21,791 nt of DNA from an archaeon (GCA_023245565.1 JAHFKB010000003.1:14789-36579); one strand, 5' to 3'. Counted from the first letter of the stretch, positions 1 to 7,205 are shown. Notes: generated from the letters alone by a model not told the origin. Numbers and translations are program-made.

Positions 1-327
1 CATGAAAAGATAATTGCATATCCAAGAGTAACAACTAAAAAATATAAAGATGGATATGAAAAAAAAGTAAATGATTCTCCATATGGTTCTATGTTGGGTA
101 CATATAAAAACAAAGTAGATCCAGAAGGTTGTGGAATTGATGATAAAGTAGATATTATTCTTTATAAAAATAATACTTTAGCAGATATTACAGATTGTAC
201 TGATGATGGCAAAGCAGACCAGATTCAATTAGAAGGTTATATTGATCCAATAAGAGATAAACGTAGTGAAAATCCTAAAGAATTTCAATTAGCAGATGAA
301 ATTTTAAAATATTGGAAATCCCAATAA
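1..327 (+). CDS. Unknown protein, C-terminal part (cut by window edge)
   Basis: The reading frame is open from base 1 and stops with TAA at 325-327, giving at least 108 residues. An internal ATG at 91 exists, but the frame upstream of it encodes similar hydrophilic sequence, so the gene probably began before the window. The visible part is rich in Asp, Lys and Tyr and holds an acidic stretch (DCTDDGKADQI) that superficially resembles calcium-binding Asp-rich loops. I see no membrane segment and no catalytic motif. I do not recognise the family. The end is followed by 57 bases with a TATA-like element serving the next gene. Confidence 0.6.
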   Translation, partial: HEKIIAYPRVTTKKYKDGYEKKVNDSPYGSMLGTYKNKVDPEGCGIDDKVDIILYKNNTLADITDCTDDGKADQIQLEGYIDPIRDKRSENPKEFQLADEILKYWKSQ

Positions 328-354
328 TTCTATCTTAAATTTTAATAACAAAAA

Positions 355-367
355 GTATTTTAATTAA
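355..367 (+). promoter_or_regulatory. TATA-like promoter element of gapN
   Basis: The AT element GTATTTTAATTAA is centred about 24 bases before the ATG at 385, with no Shine-Dalgarno between. This spacing fits an archaeal TATA box giving a leaderless mRNA. Confidence 0.4.
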
Positions 368-384
368 GAAAAATAAAATAATTT

Positions 385-1827
385 ATGTCATTTAATGATA
401 TAAAAAAAGATAATGAATACAAATGCTTAATTGATGGTGAATGGGTATTTTCTAAAACAAAAAAAACAATTAATATTAATTCTCCTACAGATAATTCTCT
501 AATTGGAAAAATTCAAGCATTAGATAAATCAGAAATTGATAATATATTTGAAATTGCAAAAAAATCACAAATATCATGGTATGAAACCCCAGTTAAAAAA
601 AGATCTGAAATACTAAACAAAGTTGCAGATTTAATTTTAGAAAACAAAGAATTAATTTCTAATTTATTAGTAAAAGAAGTTACAAAAAATAAATCTTTAG
701 CAATAAATGAAATTGAAAGAACAGTTTATTTAATAAAAGCAACAGCAAAAGAAGGATTAAATTTAAAAGAAGAAAAAATTAAAGCAGATAAATTTTATAA
801 AAGTAAGAAAAAAGCATTTATAAAAAGAATACCACATGGAGTAGTTCTAGGAATTAGTCCTTTTAATTATCCAATCAATTTAATCTGGAGCAAGATTGCA
901 CCAGCATTAATATCTGGAAATTCAATAGTAATAAAACCAAGCACACAAGGGACAATAAGTGTTATTTATACATTAGAATTATTTTTACAAGCAGGAATAC
1001 CTAAAGGAGTTATTAATTTAATTACATGCAATACAAAAGAAATTGGAGATTATTTAATAAAAAATAAAAATATAGATATGATTGCTTTTACTGGCAGTAC
1101 AAGCATTGGTAAAAGAATTTCTAATTTAGTAATGAAACCATTATTAATGGAATTGGGTGGAAAAGATTCAGCAATAATATTAGAAGACACAGACTTAGAT
1201 CTAGCTGTAAGAGAATGTGTAAATGGTTGTTTTTCATATTCAGGACAAAGATGCACAGCAATAAAAAGAATTATTTTAATTAATTCTATAGGTTATGAAT
1301 TTATGCAAAAGTTTACTAGTGAAGTTAATAAATTAACATTTGGAAATCCAGAAGAAAATAATTTTATTACACCTTTAATAAATCAAGAAGCAGTTAAAAA
1401 TATAGAACTTCTAGTAAACAATGCAATTAAAAATCAAGCAACAAAATTAACAAATGGTTCTAAGATTAATAATTTAATGACGCCAATTATTTTAGATCAT
1501 GTTAACAAAAAATGCAGAATCTATTATGAAGAACAATTTGGTCCAGTAGCTGTTATAATAAGAGCAAATAATGAACAAGAAGCTATTGATATAGTAAACG
1601 ATTCAGATTATGGATTAGAAGCTTGTATATTTACAAAAAATAAAAAAAGAGCATTTGAAATAGCTAAAAAATTAAATGTTGGTACAGTTCAAATTAATGG
1701 AAAAAGTGAAAGAAGTCCTGATAATTTTCCTTTCACATGCTTAAAAGACAGCGGACTAGGAACCCAAGGAATTAAATATAGTATAGAAGCAATGACAAGA
1801 ATTAAAAGTAATGTTCTAAACCAATAA
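385..1827 (+). CDS. gapN: Non-phosphorylating NADP-dependent glyceraldehyde-3-phosphate dehydrogenase (GAPN)
   Basis: This is a 480-residue aldehyde dehydrogenase superfamily protein of normal family length. Visible motifs in order: the catalytic Asn in ISPFNYP (N161), the cofactor-loop motif FTGSTSIGKR (235-244), the general base Glu in MELGGKD (E256) and the nucleophile Cys in YSGQRCTA (C290). The YSGQRCTAIKR context and the C-terminal INGKSER...DNFPF...SGLGTQGIKYSIEAMT block (about 436-470) are what I associate with GAPN rather than general ALDHs. GAPN oxidises glyceraldehyde-3-phosphate directly to 3-phosphoglycerate in the cytosol, bypassing 1,3-bisphosphoglycerate and its ATP yield. A TATA-like element 24 bases upstream suggests a leaderless transcript. 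A general ALDH is the main alternative; the NADP preference is inferred from the family. Confidence 0.88.
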   Translation: MSFNDIKKDNEYKCLIDGEWVFSKTKKTININSPTDNSLIGKIQALDKSEIDNIFEIAKKSQISWYETPVKKRSEILNKVADLILENKELISNLLVKEVTKNKSLAINEIERTVYLIKATAKEGLNLKEEKIKADKFYKSKKKAFIKRIPHGVVLGISPFNYPINLIWSKIAPALISGNSIVIKPSTQGTISVIYTLELFLQAGIPKGVINLITCNTKEIGDYLIKNKNIDMIAFTGSTSIGKRISNLVMKPLLMELGGKDSAIILEDTDLDLAVRECVNGCFSYSGQRCTAIKRIILINSIGYEFMQKFTSEVNKLTFGNPEENNFITPLINQEAVKNIELLVNNAIKNQATKLTNGSKINNLMTPIILDHVNKKCRIYYEEQFGPVAVIIRANNEQEAIDIVNDSDYGLEACIFTKNKKRAFEIAKKLNVGTVQINGKSERSPDNFPFTCLKDSGLGTQGIKYSIEAMTRIKSNVLNQ

Positions 1828-1837
1828 TATTTATTAA
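1824..1837 (+). promoter_or_regulatory. TATA-like promoter element
   Basis: The element TAATATTTATTAAC is centred about 29 bases before the ATG at 1860 and overlaps the gapN stop. There is no Shine-Dalgarno in the gap. Confidence 0.3.
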
Positions 1838-1859
1838 CTTTTTGTAAATAATAAATAAC

Positions 1860-2318
1860 ATGAATGTCATAGTTATTGAAGATGCAGATCCTGAAAATAT
1901 TATAAAACATTACACAAGAATTATAGAATTAGGTCATGAATTACAAATTCATTATATTTTAGATGAGATTATTATAAATAATCAAGATATTAGAAATTTT
2001 GCATTAGAACAACTAGTGGAAGGAGGTTTTAGAAAAGAACAAATTGAAATAGCAACTCCAAAAATACAAAATGGATTATATTATGAATTAGATAGAAATA
2101 AAATTACAGATCCAAAAAATAATTTATATTTAATAGATGGTTTACAAGGTAAATGGAATGAAATAATAGATAAATATAACATTCCAAAAGAAAAAGTTTG
2201 TTTAATTTCTGAAAGCCCAGATAGAAGAAATAGAGCTAAATCTATAGGAATATACACAATAGATAAACAAAGAGCACTTATAGTTGAAACACTAAGAATT
2301 TTTGAAAGAAAAAGATAA
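1860..2318 (+). CDS. Small protein of unknown function, possibly receiver-like (Rossmannoid) fold
   Basis: This is a 152-residue soluble protein that I cannot assign to a family. It starts with a hydrophobic strand ending in acidic residues (MNVIVIEDAD, E7/D8). Further on come a strand ending in Asp (NNLYLIDGLQG, D93), one ending in Ser (KVCLISESP, S117) and one ending near Lys (GIYTIDKQ, K136). That acidic pair, Asp, Ser, Lys order is the layout of response-regulator receiver domains, and the SPDRRNRAKSIGI stretch also recalls HAD phosphatases. Both are weak resemblances. No histidine kinase is present in the window. The start is an ATG 32 bases after the gapN stop with no Shine-Dalgarno. 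Confidence 0.7.
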   Translation: MNVIVIEDADPENIIKHYTRIIELGHELQIHYILDEIIINNQDIRNFALEQLVEGGFRKEQIEIATPKIQNGLYYELDRNKITDPKNNLYLIDGLQGKWNEIIDKYNIPKEKVCLISESPDRRNRAKSIGIYTIDKQRALIVETLRIFERKR

Positions 2319-2319
2319 C

Positions 2320-2330
2320 TTTATAAATTA
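2320..2330 (+). promoter_or_regulatory. TATA-like promoter element
   Basis: TTTATAAATTA is centred about 24 bases before the ATG at 2349, directly after the preceding stop codon. It fits a leaderless archaeal promoter. Confidence 0.4.
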
Positions 2331-2348
2331 TTAAATATTGTAAATTAT

Positions 2349-2903
2349 ATGGAATCACAAAAAGTTACTAAAGATATGACAATAGGAGAAGTAGTAAATA
2401 AATACCCTGAATCATCTACTATTATGTTAAGTTATGGTCTACATTGTGTTGGTTGTGCTGTTAATCCTTATGAAAGCATAGAAAATGGTTGTCTAGGTCA
2501 TGGTATAGACGAAAATACAATAAATAAATTAGTTCATGAAATAAATAAAAAATTAGAAAATAAAGAAGAAAGAATTTCTAAAAAAATAACAATAACAAAA
2601 AATGCAGCTGATAAATTTAAAGAATTTATGAAAGAAGAAAATAAAGAAAATTGTGCAATTAAATTACAAGTAATAGATACAGGAAGTACATTACAATATA
2701 CTTTAGATTTTACAGATCATCAAAGTAAAAATGAAGAAGAATTTGAAGAAAATGGAATAAAAATATTTGTAGAAAAATCTCAAATTGAATTAATTAAAGG
2801 AACACAAATAGATTATATTGAAAACGAAAGAGGTTCTGGTTTTAAAATAGAAAACCTAAATCAAAATTCAGGTGGCTGCGGCACTGGCTGTGGTTGTCAT
2901 TAA
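2349..2903 (+). CDS. DUF1858 redox-disulfide domain fused to an A-type Fe-S carrier-like (IscA/HesB) domain
   Basis: This 184-residue protein has two parts. Residues about 6-65 match the DUF1858 / hybrid-cluster-associated disulfide domain: MTIGEVVNKYPES start, LHCVGC with C33 and C36, and a further Cys at 48 followed by LGHGI. Residues about 77-184 resemble HesB/IscA/ErpA carriers (ITITKNAADKFKEF start, Gly- and Cys-rich CGTGCGCH end with C177, C181, C183). A-type carriers normally bind Fe-S through one internal Cys in a GCSG-like turn plus the terminal CGC. Here the turn reads DTGSTLQ, so the internal Cys is absent (Ser/Thr near 111-114). It may handle a cluster or thiol redox with altered ligands, or use C102 or the DUF1858 Cys pair. 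It converges on the next gene with 6 bases between stops. Confidence 0.75.
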   Translation: MESQKVTKDMTIGEVVNKYPESSTIMLSYGLHCVGCAVNPYESIENGCLGHGIDENTINKLVHEINKKLENKEERISKKITITKNAADKFKEFMKEENKENCAIKLQVIDTGSTLQYTLDFTDHQSKNEEEFEENGIKIFVEKSQIELIKGTQIDYIENERGSGFKIENLNQNSGGCGTGCGCH

Positions 2904-2909
2904 ATAATT

Positions 2910-3443
2910 TTATTCTTGATAACTAAATTTATAATCAGAAGTATATCCAACTTCTACACCAATATTTAATACTGTTACTCCTCTTGATACACCCACATCA
3001 TGAGGTTTAATTAATACTCCTTCAAGATCTATTATACTAAAATTTTTAATTAAAATATCTACTCTTTCTTGACCATTTTCCTCTAATCCAACAAAGACTT
3101 CTTTACTCCTTGGATCTTTTAAAATTATTCTTATAAATTTTTTATAATCTGGGAATTTTGGAATAACTACTCTAGTAAATGGAAGTTTAAAAACTATCTG
3201 ATTAATAGAAATATCTCTAAAAGTATAATTTCCTTCAGATTCTCCAAATGAATAATTTTTAGGTAAATCAACTCCTAGTTCTTTTACTTTTTCTAATATT
3301 ATTTTTCGTTCTTTAGTTTTTTCATACCCTAAAACTTCTGAAGAAGTATAATCTCCACAATGTAGTTCTATAGAATCAGGGATTATTATTGGTCCAAATG
3401 GTGGAGCACTAAAAGTATTACCATTTAATAATAATCTATTCAT
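2910..3443 (-). CDS. Unknown 177-residue protein
   Basis: This is an intact minus-strand reading frame with an ATG start and no recognised domain. The protein is soluble, predicted mainly beta from its alternating hydrophobic pattern, and has no signal peptide, membrane segment or metal-site motif. Pro-rich hydrophobic stretches lie at the N-terminus (FSAPPFGPIIIPDS) and centre (LPFTRVVIPKFPDY). It is divergent from trxB across an 81-base AT-rich region that holds TATA-like elements for both directions, so the two could be co-regulated, but nothing in the sequence proves it. Confidence 0.65.
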   Translation of the reverse strand: MNRLLLNGNTFSAPPFGPIIIPDSIELHCGDYTSSEVLGYEKTKERKIILEKVKELGVDLPKNYSFGESEGNYTFRDISINQIVFKLPFTRVVIPKFPDYKKFIRIILKDPRSKEVFVGLEENGQERVDILIKNFSIIDLEGVLIKPHDVGVSRGVTVLNIGVEVGYTSDYKFSYQE

Positions 3444-3465
3444 AAGAAATTAATTATATATTAAT

Positions 3466-3474
3466 ATTTAAATA
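3466..3474 (-). promoter_or_regulatory. TATA-like element for the unknown minus-strand gene
   Basis: An ATTTAAATA-type element is centred about 27 bases before the minus-strand ATG at 3443. The whole divergent region is AT-rich, so the exact box is uncertain. Confidence 0.3.
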
Positions 3475-3494
3475 TTTAGAAACTTAAACAATAC

Positions 3495-3506
3495 TTTTAT
3501 ATATAA
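3495..3506 (+). promoter_or_regulatory. TATA box of trxB
   Basis: TTTTATATATAA is centred 25 bases before the trxB ATG at 3525, with no Shine-Dalgarno. This is among the clearest TATA boxes of the window. Confidence 0.5.
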
Positions 3507-3524
3507 TTATTTTTTTAAAGTTAT

Positions 3525-4457
3525 ATGAAAAAAGACTATGATGTAGTAATTGTCGGTTCTGGACCAGCAGGCTTAACAGCTTCTATTTATACAATAAGAG
3601 CACATCTAAAAACTTTAGTTATAGCAGGTAGTAATCCTGGAGGACAATTAATGATTACAACTGATGTCGAAGATTTTCCAGGTTTTCCGGGTGGAATTCA
3701 AGGTCCTGAATTAATGGCTAAGATGAGAAAACAAGCTGAACTATTAGGTGTAGAATTTTTAGATGAGAATGTTACAAATGTTGATTTTAAAAAACAACCT
3801 TTAAAAATATCTGTAGATGATAAAGAATTTTCTTGTAAAGCCACAATAATAGCTACAGGTGCAAATGCTAAATGGTTGAATTTAGAATCTGAAAGAAAAT
3901 TAATTGGAAAAGGAGTTAGTGCATGTGCTGTTTGTGATGGTGCATTTTTCAAAGGAAAAGATGTTATAGTAATTGGTGGTGGAGATACAGCATTAAGAGA
4001 AGCACTATACTTATCAAAGATGTGTAAAACAGTTACAGTTATTCATAGAAGAGATAAATTAAGAGCACAAGCAGCACTAGAAGAAAAAGCAAAAAATACA
4101 AATAATATAAAATGGGTTTGGAATTCTACAATTATAGAATTTTCAGGTGATAATAGACTAACTGGTGTTAAATTAAAAAATATATTAAATAATAAAATCA
4201 GTGAATTAAAATGTGAAGGTGCATTTGTTGCTATAGGACATAAACCAAGTACTGATTTTTTAATAGGACATTTAAAATTAGATGATCGTGCCCATATCAT
4301 TGTTAATAATAATATAAAAACAAGTGTTCCTGGAGTATTTGCAGCTGGAGATGTTCATGATTATAAATATATGCAAGCTGTAACTGCAGCAGGTGCAGGT
4401 TGTATGGCTGCTTTAGAAGCTAGTGATTATATAGCAGAATTAAAACATAAAAAATAA
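3525..4457 (+). CDS. trxB: Thioredoxin reductase (NADPH, FAD-dependent)
   Basis: This is a 310-residue low-molecular-weight thioredoxin reductase of normal length. Visible parts: the N-terminal FAD dinucleotide motif GSGPAGL (11-17), the redox-active CAVCD (C134, C137), the NADPH-binding IGGGDTALREA (150-160) with HRRDKLRAQ (174-182), and the C-terminal FAD motif GVFAAGDV (D276). The enzyme transfers electrons from NADPH through FAD and the Cys pair to thioredoxin or a related protein in the cytosol. No thioredoxin gene lies in this window. The HRRD basic motif supports NADPH, though some archaeal homologues use other donors. It ends 2 bases from the stop of the convergent gene. Confidence 0.95.
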   Translation: MKKDYDVVIVGSGPAGLTASIYTIRAHLKTLVIAGSNPGGQLMITTDVEDFPGFPGGIQGPELMAKMRKQAELLGVEFLDENVTNVDFKKQPLKISVDDKEFSCKATIIATGANAKWLNLESERKLIGKGVSACAVCDGAFFKGKDVIVIGGGDTALREALYLSKMCKTVTVIHRRDKLRAQAALEEKAKNTNNIKWVWNSTIIEFSGDNRLTGVKLKNILNNKISELKCEGAFVAIGHKPSTDFLIGHLKLDDRAHIIVNNNIKTSVPGVFAAGDVHDYKYMQAVTAAGAGCMAALEASDYIAELKHKK

Positions 4458-4459
4458 TT

Positions 4460-4867
4460 TTAAATAGAACCTAACATAGATTTAGGAATCTGCTCTCTTG
4501 TTGATTCAATTGGAACTAAACCTTTAGCACTTAAAGATTCAATTATTCTAGATTCAATATTATAAATTAATTCACTAGTAGGCATATCTAATTGAGAGTA
4601 TATAGAAACTGGAATAATTCTTTGATCACGAGCAACTCTAACAAATATATGTGTATTTTTAAGATCTGTATTTGGAGTAAAATAAACTTTATAATTTCCA
4701 ATATTTAAAACATAAGGTCTATCTAAACTTATCTCATTTGGATTCAATATAATTGGTGCACCATTAATACCAAGTGCACATCTAACTAATTCATCAATAT
4801 TTCCTTTAGGTTCACTTAAATAAGCAATCTTTAAACCTTCATCTGTTTTACTATGGTGAAATTTCAT
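4460..4867 (-). CDS. Unknown protein, about 135 residues
   Basis: This is an intact minus-strand frame with no recognised family. A GTG at 4873 would add two residues, but I chose the ATG at 4867: a TATA-like element (TTTATATAA at 4887-4895 on the plus strand) lies 24 bases upstream of it, the usual distance for leaderless archaeal mRNAs, while the GTG would be only about 18 bases away. The protein is soluble, mixed alpha/beta, with a basic N-terminus (MKFHHSK) and a Ser/Glu-rich helical C-terminus. It is divergent from the first DnaA-domain-like gene across 76 bases. Confidence 0.65.
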   Translation of the reverse strand: MKFHHSKTDEGLKIAYLSEPKGNIDELVRCALGINGAPIILNPNEISLDRPYVLNIGNYKVYFTPNTDLKNTHIFVRVARDQRIIPVSIYSQLDMPTSELIYNIESRIIESLSAKGLVPIESTREQIPKSMLGSI

Positions 4868-4886
4868 AAACACATAAAATTAGAAA

Positions 4887-4895
4887 TTTATATAA
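4887..4895 (-). promoter_or_regulatory. TATA box of the 135-residue unknown gene
   Basis: Read on the minus strand, TTATATAAA is centred 24 bases before the ATG at 4867. It decides the start codon of that gene. Confidence 0.45.
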
Positions 4896-4913
4896 GCATT
4901 ACTAAAAGATTAA

Positions 4914-4927
4914 TTTTTTAAATTTTT
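4914..4927 (+). promoter_or_regulatory. Promoter element T6-A3-T5 ahead of the first DnaA-domain-IV-like gene
   Basis: The run TTTTTTAAATTTTT is centred 23 bases before the ATG at 4944. A near-identical element lies at the same place ahead of the paralogous gene at 5458, suggesting shared promoter type. Confidence 0.4.
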
Positions 4928-4943
4928 CTTATTATAAATAATT

Positions 4944-5402
4944 ATGGGTAAATATTTAGAAGAAAAATGTTATTCAAATGATAGACGTATTAGTCCTGAA
5001 TTAAATGAAAATTTAATAAAAATTAAAGATGAATTAGATAAAGTCTCAGCAAAGGATTATTATAGATTAAAAGGAGCAGTTATATATTCTTTATTAATGA
5101 ATGAAGAAAATTTAAAACAAAACCAAGTTCTAGAAAGAATATGTAATTTAACTAATTATGATCATATATTGTATATATTAGAAGAATCTAGATCTACAGG
5201 AATAGTAAACTTAAGATTTGCTGCAGTATCAGTCTATAAAGATAGATTCAAAGTAAGTTATCCAAAAATAAAAGTTTTAATAGAAAAATCAGACCACACA
5301 ACTTGCTTATATGGATATAGAAAAATTAAAGAAACAATTTCAAATAATAAAGATTTAATTTCTAGAGCAGTAAATGGACTTACTAAATTAGTAGAAATAT
5401 AA
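4944..5402 (+). CDS. DnaA domain-IV-like DNA-binding protein, single module
   Basis: This 152-residue protein has a module at about 20-145: an N-terminal helical pair containing YYRLKGAVIYSLL, then a region aligning by eye with bacterial DnaA domain IV. The key block is VSYPKIKVLIEKSDHTTCLYG: SDHTT (D117, H118, T119, T120) followed by YRKIKE matches the DnaA signature G-x-DHTTVLHA-x-RKI, where the DHT residues read the DnaA box. A conserved Arg (R91 in NLRFAA) precedes it as in DnaA. There is no AAA+ domain, so it cannot be a DnaA initiator. A sequence-specific DNA-binding role is inferred. The next gene carries two more copies of the same module. Archaea initiate with Orc1/Cdc6, so this domain is unexpected here. 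Confidence 0.75.
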   Translation: MGKYLEEKCYSNDRRISPELNENLIKIKDELDKVSAKDYYRLKGAVIYSLLMNEENLKQNQVLERICNLTNYDHILYILEESRSTGIVNLRFAAVSVYKDRFKVSYPKIKVLIEKSDHTTCLYGYRKIKETISNNKDLISRAVNGLTKLVEI

Positions 5403-5425
5403 ACAATATAATTAATAAGAATAGA

Positions 5426-5440
5426 TTTTTAAATTTTTTT
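5426..5440 (+). promoter_or_regulatory. Promoter element T5-A3-T7 ahead of the two-module DnaA-domain-IV-like gene
   Basis: TTTTTAAATTTTTTT is centred about 26 bases before the ATG at 5458. It is nearly the same as the element ahead of the paralogue at 4944. Confidence 0.4.
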
Positions 5441-5457
5441 AATATACAAAACATCCT

Positions 5458-6309
5458 ATGGACTTAGAAAACAAAATATATAAAAATGATTTAGATATGG
5501 ATACAAAATTATCTAGACACTTAAACATAATTGAAAATGAAATTAATAAATTATCAGGAAGAGAATATTTTAAATTAAAGGGTGCTATAATCTACAATTT
5601 AATTATTAATGATCCAAATATTAATTCTAGAGAAAAAATTCTTCCATATATTTCAGATAGAACAAATTTACAAATAGGAGAATTAACTTCAAACAAAAAT
5701 GGAAAATTAGATTCTATATCTTATTTAAGATCTGCAGCTGCCTTAGCATATAAAAAATTATTTAATCTAAGCTCAAATGATATTGAAAAAATATTGAAAA
5801 AAGATCATACTACAGTACTAATTGCTGTAAAAAAATTAGAATTAACAATAGATAAATATAAATTATTAATAGATAAAGGATTAGATTTAGAAAATCCCAT
5901 AATAATAAAAGAAATAAATAAACCAAGAACCTTAGATCAATATTTCAGAAAAATATCTGAAAAAACAAAGAACATTAAATATTCTGAAATATCAAAAATA
6001 AAAGGAGCAATTCTTCATGAATTATTAGTAGCTGAAGATAACTTAAATCTAGATGAAATATTAGAAAAGGCATCATTTTTAAGTGGATATTCAAAAAATA
6101 AAATAAAAGAAAAAAATAGAACAAGAGGTTTACCTTACATAAGAATGGCTATAGAATTAATATATAGAGATAAATTTAGATTAGAAACAAAAGAAATTGT
6201 AGATAGATTAGGTTCAGAACGAACAAGCATAAATAATACAGGGAAAAAATTAAGAGAAGCCCTTGTAAAATATCAAGATTTAATATCTGAAGCCATTAGT
6301 CTCCAATAA
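5458..6309 (+). CDS. DnaA domain-IV-like DNA-binding protein, two modules in tandem
   Basis: This 283-residue protein is an internal tandem duplication. Module 1 (about 22-141) has the KLKGAIIYNLI helix, then NLQIGELTSN..., then YLRSAAALAYKKLFNLSSNDIEKIL and KKDHTTVLIAVKKLE (D116, H117, T118, T119). This runs parallel with the whole of bacterial DnaA domain IV, including the basic loop, the helix-turn-helix and the DHTTV recognition motif. Module 2 (about 162-283) keeps the frame (ISKIKGAILHELL, YIRMAIELIYRDKF, KKLREALVKY), but DHTT is replaced by SERTS (253-257), so its specificity must differ or it may not bind DNA. It lacks an AAA+ domain. It likely arose from the single-module gene 55 bases upstream, or the reverse. 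The ATG start has no Shine-Dalgarno. Confidence 0.75.
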   Translation: MDLENKIYKNDLDMDTKLSRHLNIIENEINKLSGREYFKLKGAIIYNLIINDPNINSREKILPYISDRTNLQIGELTSNKNGKLDSISYLRSAAALAYKKLFNLSSNDIEKILKKDHTTVLIAVKKLELTIDKYKLLIDKGLDLENPIIIKEINKPRTLDQYFRKISEKTKNIKYSEISKIKGAILHELLVAEDNLNLDEILEKASFLSGYSKNKIKEKNRTRGLPYIRMAIELIYRDKFRLETKEIVDRLGSERTSINNTGKKLREALVKYQDLISEAISLQ

Positions 6310-6313
6310 GTAG

Positions 6314-6326
6314 TTAAATATATAAA
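6314..6326 (+). promoter_or_regulatory. TATA box of the 285-residue unknown gene
   Basis: TTAAATATATAAA is centred 28 bases before the ATG at 6348, just after the preceding stop codon. Confidence 0.4.
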
Positions 6327-6347
6327 CAAATTAAATTTACTTTTTTT

Positions 6348-7205
6348 ATGACAAAAGAAATATTAAGAGAAGCACAGACTTGGATAGCTGAACAATTAGA
6401 AAAAACAAAACAATTTCCAAAAATAGAAATTGGTTATAGGTTTAATTCTGATTATAACACAACTCTAAATTCTCAAAATGAAAGAAATATTTATACTACT
6501 AATGAAAATAATAAATATTTAATAATAGTAAATGATCAAAATCTAAAAATAGCTGATGATATAAATAATAAAATAAAAGTAGCATGTAAATATAATATAT
6601 TACCATTACATATTCAAATTAAAGGTAATGATTTTTTCCAATGGGCAAATAGTCCTGCAAAAGAAGCAAGAAGAAATATGCCTAAAGATGAAGTAAGAAG
6701 ACATATTAAAACCACAAAACAAGAAAGATTAATACATGAAGCAACAGGAAATGTTATTTACTATAATAATAATGAAAAACAATTAGAAGTTGTAAATTTT
6801 CTAGATACATCAAAACCAAATTATGATCATGTAGCATCAGAAATAATCAGGAAAAGAGAATTAGAGGCTTATAAAAATATTAAAGATCATAAAGTTATAA
6901 AAGTTTTCCCAGAATTCACTTTATCTGAATATAAATTTAGAGAATTAAAATTAGCAAAACCAGAAAATTTAGGAACAATTGAATCAAAAATTAATTCTTT
7001 ATTAGCTTTACAAAGAATAGCTTTAAGAAATAAACAAGAATCTCCATCAGCAGATGATATAGAATTAAGATTAGATGAAATTTTAACACTATGTTCAGGA
7101 ATTACATTAAAAAAATTAAGTGATAGATTTGGTAGCAACTTATTAGGAGAATATAATTTAAGAATTAGAGAAGAAATACCAAGTGGTTGTTGTATTAATT
7201 ATTAA
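6348..7205 (+). CDS. Unknown 285-residue protein next to the DnaA-domain-like genes
   Basis: I do not recognise this family. It is soluble, with no signal peptide or membrane segment. The N-terminal third (to about 95) looks alpha/beta, with strands around NKYLIIVND and NILPLHIQIKG. The middle is basic and helical (residues about 100-130, many Arg/Lys, e.g. RRHIKTTKQERLI), which could contact nucleic acid. The C-terminal 80 residues look helical (LRLDEILTLCSGITLKKLSDRFG) and end in SGCCINY. It follows the two DnaA-domain-like genes in the same direction by 38 bases and shares its stop region with the convergent sigma factor: the palindrome TTAA at 7202-7205 supplies both stops. Confidence 0.65.
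   Translation: MTKEILREAQTWIAEQLEKTKQFPKIEIGYRFNSDYNTTLNSQNERNIYTTNENNKYLIIVNDQNLKIADDINNKIKVACKYNILPLHIQIKGNDFFQWANSPAKEARRNMPKDEVRRHIKTTKQERLIHEATGNVIYYNNNEKQLEVVNFLDTSKPNYDHVASEIIRKRELEAYKNIKDHKVIKVFPEFTLSEYKFRELKLAKPENLGTIESKINSLLALQRIALRNKQESPSADDIELRLDEILTLCSGITLKKLSDRFGSNLLGEYNLRIREEIPSGCCINY

Noticed and set aside
1050..1256. Minus-strand frame inside gapN and similar antisense frames at 3698-3952, 4043-4300, 6887-7138, 13847-14080 and 17146-17349
   Set aside because: They lie fully inside well-supported genes and lack promoters or recognisable protein features.
5258..5266. TTATCCAAA, one mismatch from the bacterial DnaA box, inside the first DnaA-like gene
   Set aside because: It is a single copy that simply encodes part of SYPKIK in coding sequence. 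No cluster of such boxes was seen near the genes.
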